The position numbers and the translations under genes were made by a program. Below, in pieces: positions 60,677 to 64,000 of a stretch of 64,000 nt of DNA. The notes under the pieces were generated by a model that worked only from the letters and a program-made list of their open reading frames with translations, was not told the DNA's origin and ran no database searches. Origin of the DNA: Azolla caroliniana (lineage: Eukaryota; Polypodiophyta). The DNA is taken from the NCBI GenBank assembly GCA_043228905.1, contig JBHGNT010000004.1, positions 9,796,001-9,860,000 on the forward strand, written 5' to 3'. Position 1 is the stretch's first letter, and each line of letters opens with the position of its first letter.

Positions 60677-61715
60677 TAATCTTGCAAATGGCTTTATTCA
60701 ACATTCTCAATCTCCTACTGGCACTCCTATTTTTTTCGTTAAGAAGAAAGAAGGATGTTTACTTTTGGTCGTAGATTATCGAGGCTTGAACAAGGTTATG
60801 ATCCGAAATCGATATGCTCTACCATTGATTCCAAATCTCTTGGAATATCTCAGTGGGTCCAAATACTTCACAAGGCTAGACTTACAAGGTGCTTATAACC
60901 TTGTTCGTATTCGACCTTGTGATGAATGGAAAATTGCTTTTTGCACGCAATATGGTCACTTCGAGTACACAATAATGCCATTCGATTGTACAAATGCTCC
61001 AACAATTTTCCAACATATGGAAAATGATATCTTTCGAGATTTCCTTGATATCTTCACACTAATTTACTTGGATGACATACTAATATACTTATAGACACAA
61101 GAGGAGCACGATAACCATGTTCGACAAGTTCTCCAACGATTACGGGAATTTGGTCTTTTTGCCAAACTCTAAGAAATGTTGGTTTGACCGCAATCAAGTG
61201 GAATTTCTAGGGTATATGATCTCTCTGGAAGGTATTTCTATAGATCCAAAGAAAGTACAAACGGTTCTAGATTGGAAGACACCAGGCTTAGTTCGCGACC
61301 TGCAATGTTTCTTGGGATTTGCAAATTTCTACCACAATTTCATCAGGAGTTACTCAAAAGTTGCTTTGCCCCTCACAAAACTATCACAAAAGAACCAAAC
61401 ATTTGTATGCACGACAAGCGCATCCGATGCATTTGATAGCTTGAAGCAAGCATTTACATCTGCTCCGATTTTGGTCCACGTTGACCTTGAAAAGCCGTTT
61501 ATCATAGAAGTAGATACATTTGATTTTGCACTAGGAAGTGTTGTATCGCAAATAGCGCATGATGAGAAATTGCATCCAATTGCATTTCATTCAAGAAAGT
61601 TTGAACCTATAGAAATCAATTATGAAAACCATGACAAATAATTGTTGGCAATTGCTGATTCTTTCGAACAATGGTTTCACTTCTTGGAAGGTTCTCCCCA
61701 CCAAATTGTTGTTTA
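60665..61715 (+). pseudogene. G reverse transcriptase and RNase H start
   Basis: VVDYRGLNKVMIRNRYALPL, YFTRLDLQGAYNLVRIRPCD, GHFEYTIMPFDCTNAPTIFQ, FTLIYLDDILIYL, a TAG at 61,092, then NSKKCWFDRNQVEFLGYMIS and LQCFLGFANFYHNFIRSYSK. RNase H: FIIEVDTFDFALGSVVSQ, HPIAFHSRKFEPIEINYENH. It reaches HQIVVYSD at the solo LTR site. Confidence 0.85.
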
Positions 61716-61720
61716 CAGTG

Positions 61721-62417
61721 TGACGGGAACTCAACGCTCGTTATATGCAACGCTCGGCCACAACCGAGCTTAGAATCATACACAGAAAACGGGAAATAAT
61801 GAACGACATGAAGAAGAGACGAGTACGCAGGATGTTTACGTGGAAAACCCAAACTAAGGGAAAAACCACGGCAGCCCACAGGCTGCAAACTATCACTATG
61901 CTAGAATGTACAACAGTGAGTTCACGGAGGCAACGACCTCGTGCTCACGATCCTCGCCACAGGCGGTGGTTACAACAGAGGCAACGACCTCTTCCTCTCT
62001 CTCTCTCGCTCTCTGTACACTGTTACACACACGCTCTCTTCTTACACCAACAAGAAAATGAAAACTGCTACTAAAAGTTTGCCCTAAGTCATATTTATAC
62101 TAATATGACTTTTCGGCTATTTACAAATATAGCCATGATGGACTCTCAGAAACATATTTACGAATATGTCTCTTCATCCGGTCTTGACCGGGTCTGCACC
62201 ATCCGGCTCTCCATAGCCGGGTACTCCTCATTCGGTTCTCACTGGGTCTGCACCATCCGGCTCTCCGTAGCCGGGTACTCCTCATCCGGTTCTCACCGGG
62301 TCTGCACCATCCGGCTCTCCGTAGCCGGGGACTCCTCATACGGTTTCGGCCTCGGCCGAGTTTGTTCATCAGCATTGTTCTTCTCCCTTCCCATCCGAAG
62401 GGACCTGTCTCCCAACA
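61721..62417 (-). repeat. Solo LTR of the C/J copia family
   Basis: 697 bases; on its own strand TGTTGGGAGACAGGTCCCTT...GTTCCCGTCA. It has the 54-base-type repeats (62,180-62,345), the TATAAATATGACTTAGGGC module and the GGTTGTGGCCGAGCG end of C. Flanked by CAGTG (61,716-61,720 and 62,418-62,422). No internal region, so it arose by LTR-LTR recombination. Confidence 0.93.
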
Positions 62418-62422
62418 CAGTG

Positions 62423-63190
62423 ATCATAAAAACCTCACATACTTTCAGAATGCTCAAGTTCTAAATCGATGACAAGCTCGGTGGACACAATTTTTGTCAC
62501 GGTTCAACTTTATGATAACATATCGACTAGGAATACAACAAGGTAAAGTTGATGCCTTATCAAGACGCTCTTATTTTGCACCAAAACCGGGGGACCCAAC
62601 TTATGACCATCAAGAACAAGTCCTTTTGAGCCCTAGTCGTCTACAATTAATGGTGACAAATGTTGCTGAGACAACTTTGGATTCAAAATTTCTTGATTCT
62701 ATTCGCTCAAGCATTGGTTCAAATGATTTTGCACAATACATTTTAGACCACATTGTTCCAACTTTTTGTACACGCTCCAACTTTTCTCGCATGGATTATG
62801 GGAACTTCAGTTGGCATGATGGGATTTTTTATCGAAACAACTGTACTTATATTCCCAATGGACCTTCTCGACTTGAAGTCTTGCATCACTGCCATGATTC
62901 ACCATTAGCTGGACATTTCGGAGTTTTGAAAACATTGGAGCTAGTTACCTAAAACTATTGGTGGCCTCAGGTTCGTCAATTTGTCATAGAATATTTTTCT
63001 ACATGTGATGTATGTTGTCAATCAAAGATGCCTCGACATCGGCCATATGGTTAGTTGCACCCATTGCCCATTCCAGATGGTCCGTGAAAATCCATTTCTA
63101 TCGATTTCATTACAGATCTCCCATCTTCCCAAGGCTATGATGCTATTCTTACAATCCCACGGTCAAGGATCGTCTAGAACAACTCAAAGA
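62423..63190 (+). pseudogene. G RNase H end and integrase
   Basis: After the solo LTR: HKNLTYFQNAQVLNR, a stop, QFLSRFNFMITYRLGIQQGK, DALSRRSYF. Integrase zinc region LEVLHHCHDSPLAGHFGVLK and, after a TAA, NYWWPQVRQFVIEY and CDVCCQSK; core SISIDFITDLPSSQGYDAIL. It decays after 63,190. Confidence 0.85.
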
Positions 63191-63270
63191 AATTCAAGCC
63201 AACCTTTCCCATAATTTGCTTCATGCTCTCATTATCTTCTTTTCTTGGATGTCTACATCTTCTTTGAAGC

Positions 63271-63489
63271 TTGGGCCGCGACAGAATTCATCAAGACATG
63301 CAATACTTGTGCTTGATCCAAAGTAGCATATCATCATTCATACAATCTTCTCTAACAACTCCCATTCCAAGCAGGTTGTGGGCATCTATGTCACTTAACT
63401 TCATCACCAACTTAGCTCAAGTTGATAGAGTCGACTCGGTGATAGTAACGGTCGACCATTTTACCAATTTGGTTCACTTTGTCCCCTAG
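63271..63489 (+). pseudogene. Second gypsy integrase core fragment
   Basis: LWASMSLNFITNLAQVDRVD and SVIVTVDHFTNLVHFVP repeat the first-Asp region of an integrase core (compare SISIDFITDLPSSQGYD at 63,095). The Asp is Asn here. It is a separate copy or a related element joined after a deletion. Confidence 0.65.
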
Positions 63490-63499
63490 GGAGTTCACT

Positions 63500-64000
63500 G
63501 TCAAAACTTGTATGATACCACATGAGTTCATCAAAAGGGGTTTAAATTAGTCACAAAGATACAGAATGTATATATATAAGGGTATTAATAAATATTTGGA
63601 AATATATTTACATAAGGGTATTATCGATTATGCTAGTGAAAGCAATTTCATAACCCCATGAAATATTACATATTTCAATGAGATAGTAAAGAATATATTA
63701 TACAAACAATACTCAAATTTGGAGTAGCATATATACATACATTATTTTATACATACATACATATACATGCATGCATGCATATATACCTACATTCAAACAT
63801 TACATCCATGAATATGTATATACATACATTACACCCATTTATACATGCATACTCACTAAACATAAATATATGTACAAATTATATATATTAGCATATGTAA
63901 ATATGTACATACACATACATAAATACATTACATACTACGATCTAACATTTCATTGACGTATGTGATAAGAAAAAACAGGAGAAAAAACAGAGAACACTGA
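63500..64000. repeat. AT-rich region with ATAC/ATGC microsatellite
   Basis: No coding signal. 63,730-63,920 is rich in CATACATA, CATGCATG and ATATATAC words, a degenerate (ATAC)n tract. The final 40 bases are purine-rich. Confidence 0.75.

Larger units (their letters stand above)
60665..63200 (+). mobile_element. Gypsy G fragment with nested solo LTR
   Basis: A different gypsy from F2, starting inside RT (FIQHSQSPTGTPIFFVKKKE). It has RT with canonical YLDDILIY, RNase H and integrase zinc and early core regions. No LTR of its own is visible. Codons are more AT-rich than in F2. A solo copia LTR (61,721-62,417) splits RNase H. Confidence 0.8.

Noticed and set aside
63771-63956. ORF in the AT-rich tail
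   Set aside because: Translation of an ATAC/ATGC microsatellite.

Overview
The window is about 64 kb of plant-type nuclear DNA made almost entirely of transposable elements stacked inside one another. I found no convincing host gene, rRNA or functional tRNA gene. The copia elements use the plant-type primer site TGGTATCAGAGC (complementary to initiator Met-tRNA), the LINE is plant-like with a zf-RVT tail, and two gypsy elements look like the plant Tat/Athila group. A land plant with a large repeat-rich genome fits. One gypsy group (F, F1, F2) has fungal-looking protease and RT motifs, so a non-seed plant is possible, but the species cannot be read from the sequence.

Left part (1-11,033), mostly minus strand. 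A gypsy element (F1, 2,211 to about 10,540) is interrupted by copia H (3,699-7,440, target duplication GGGAT) and cut by copia A1, which runs off the left edge. At 10,540-11,033 lies LTR-like DNA holding a tRNA-like Pol III promoter motif.

Middle (11,034-25,726). Copia B1 (minus) has inserted in the end of the integrase of a Tat-like gypsy (E1, plus). E1 carries a long accessory coiled-coil ORF after the integrase, then a polypurine tract and LTR. A gag-protease fragment of the same family (E2) follows, fused to gypsy F with a complete integrase ORF and a long 3' LTR. A copia remnant follows.

The large nest (25,727 to about 57,130). A minus-strand LINE is split by 28.8 kb of DNA. Level 1 is copia J (26,399-55,236) inside the LINE. 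Level 2, inside J, is copia A2 (28,050-47,993, duplication CTCTA) and copia K (48,097-53,388, duplication TCTTT). Level 3, inside A2, is gypsy derivative D (28,548-34,223, GTTCG), copia C (35,997-41,460, TCTAC) and copia B2 (44,329-47,499). Reading frames of the interrupted hosts resume across the insertion sites, which supports the reconstruction. K is the youngest: identical 587-bp LTRs and one uninterrupted 1,358-codon gag-pol gene.

Right part (57,131-64,000). Gypsy F2 (plus) is joined to a second gypsy (G) with a canonical RT. G's RNase H is split by a solo LTR (61,721-62,417, duplication CAGTG). The window ends in AT-rich, ATAC-rich DNA.

The most interesting points are the accessory coiled-coil ORF shared by D and E1, the inverted U3-U3 ends of D, the unusual catalytic motifs of the F group, the probably competent element K, covarying hairpins in the F LTR, and repeated internal deletions that join gag or integrase to later domains.
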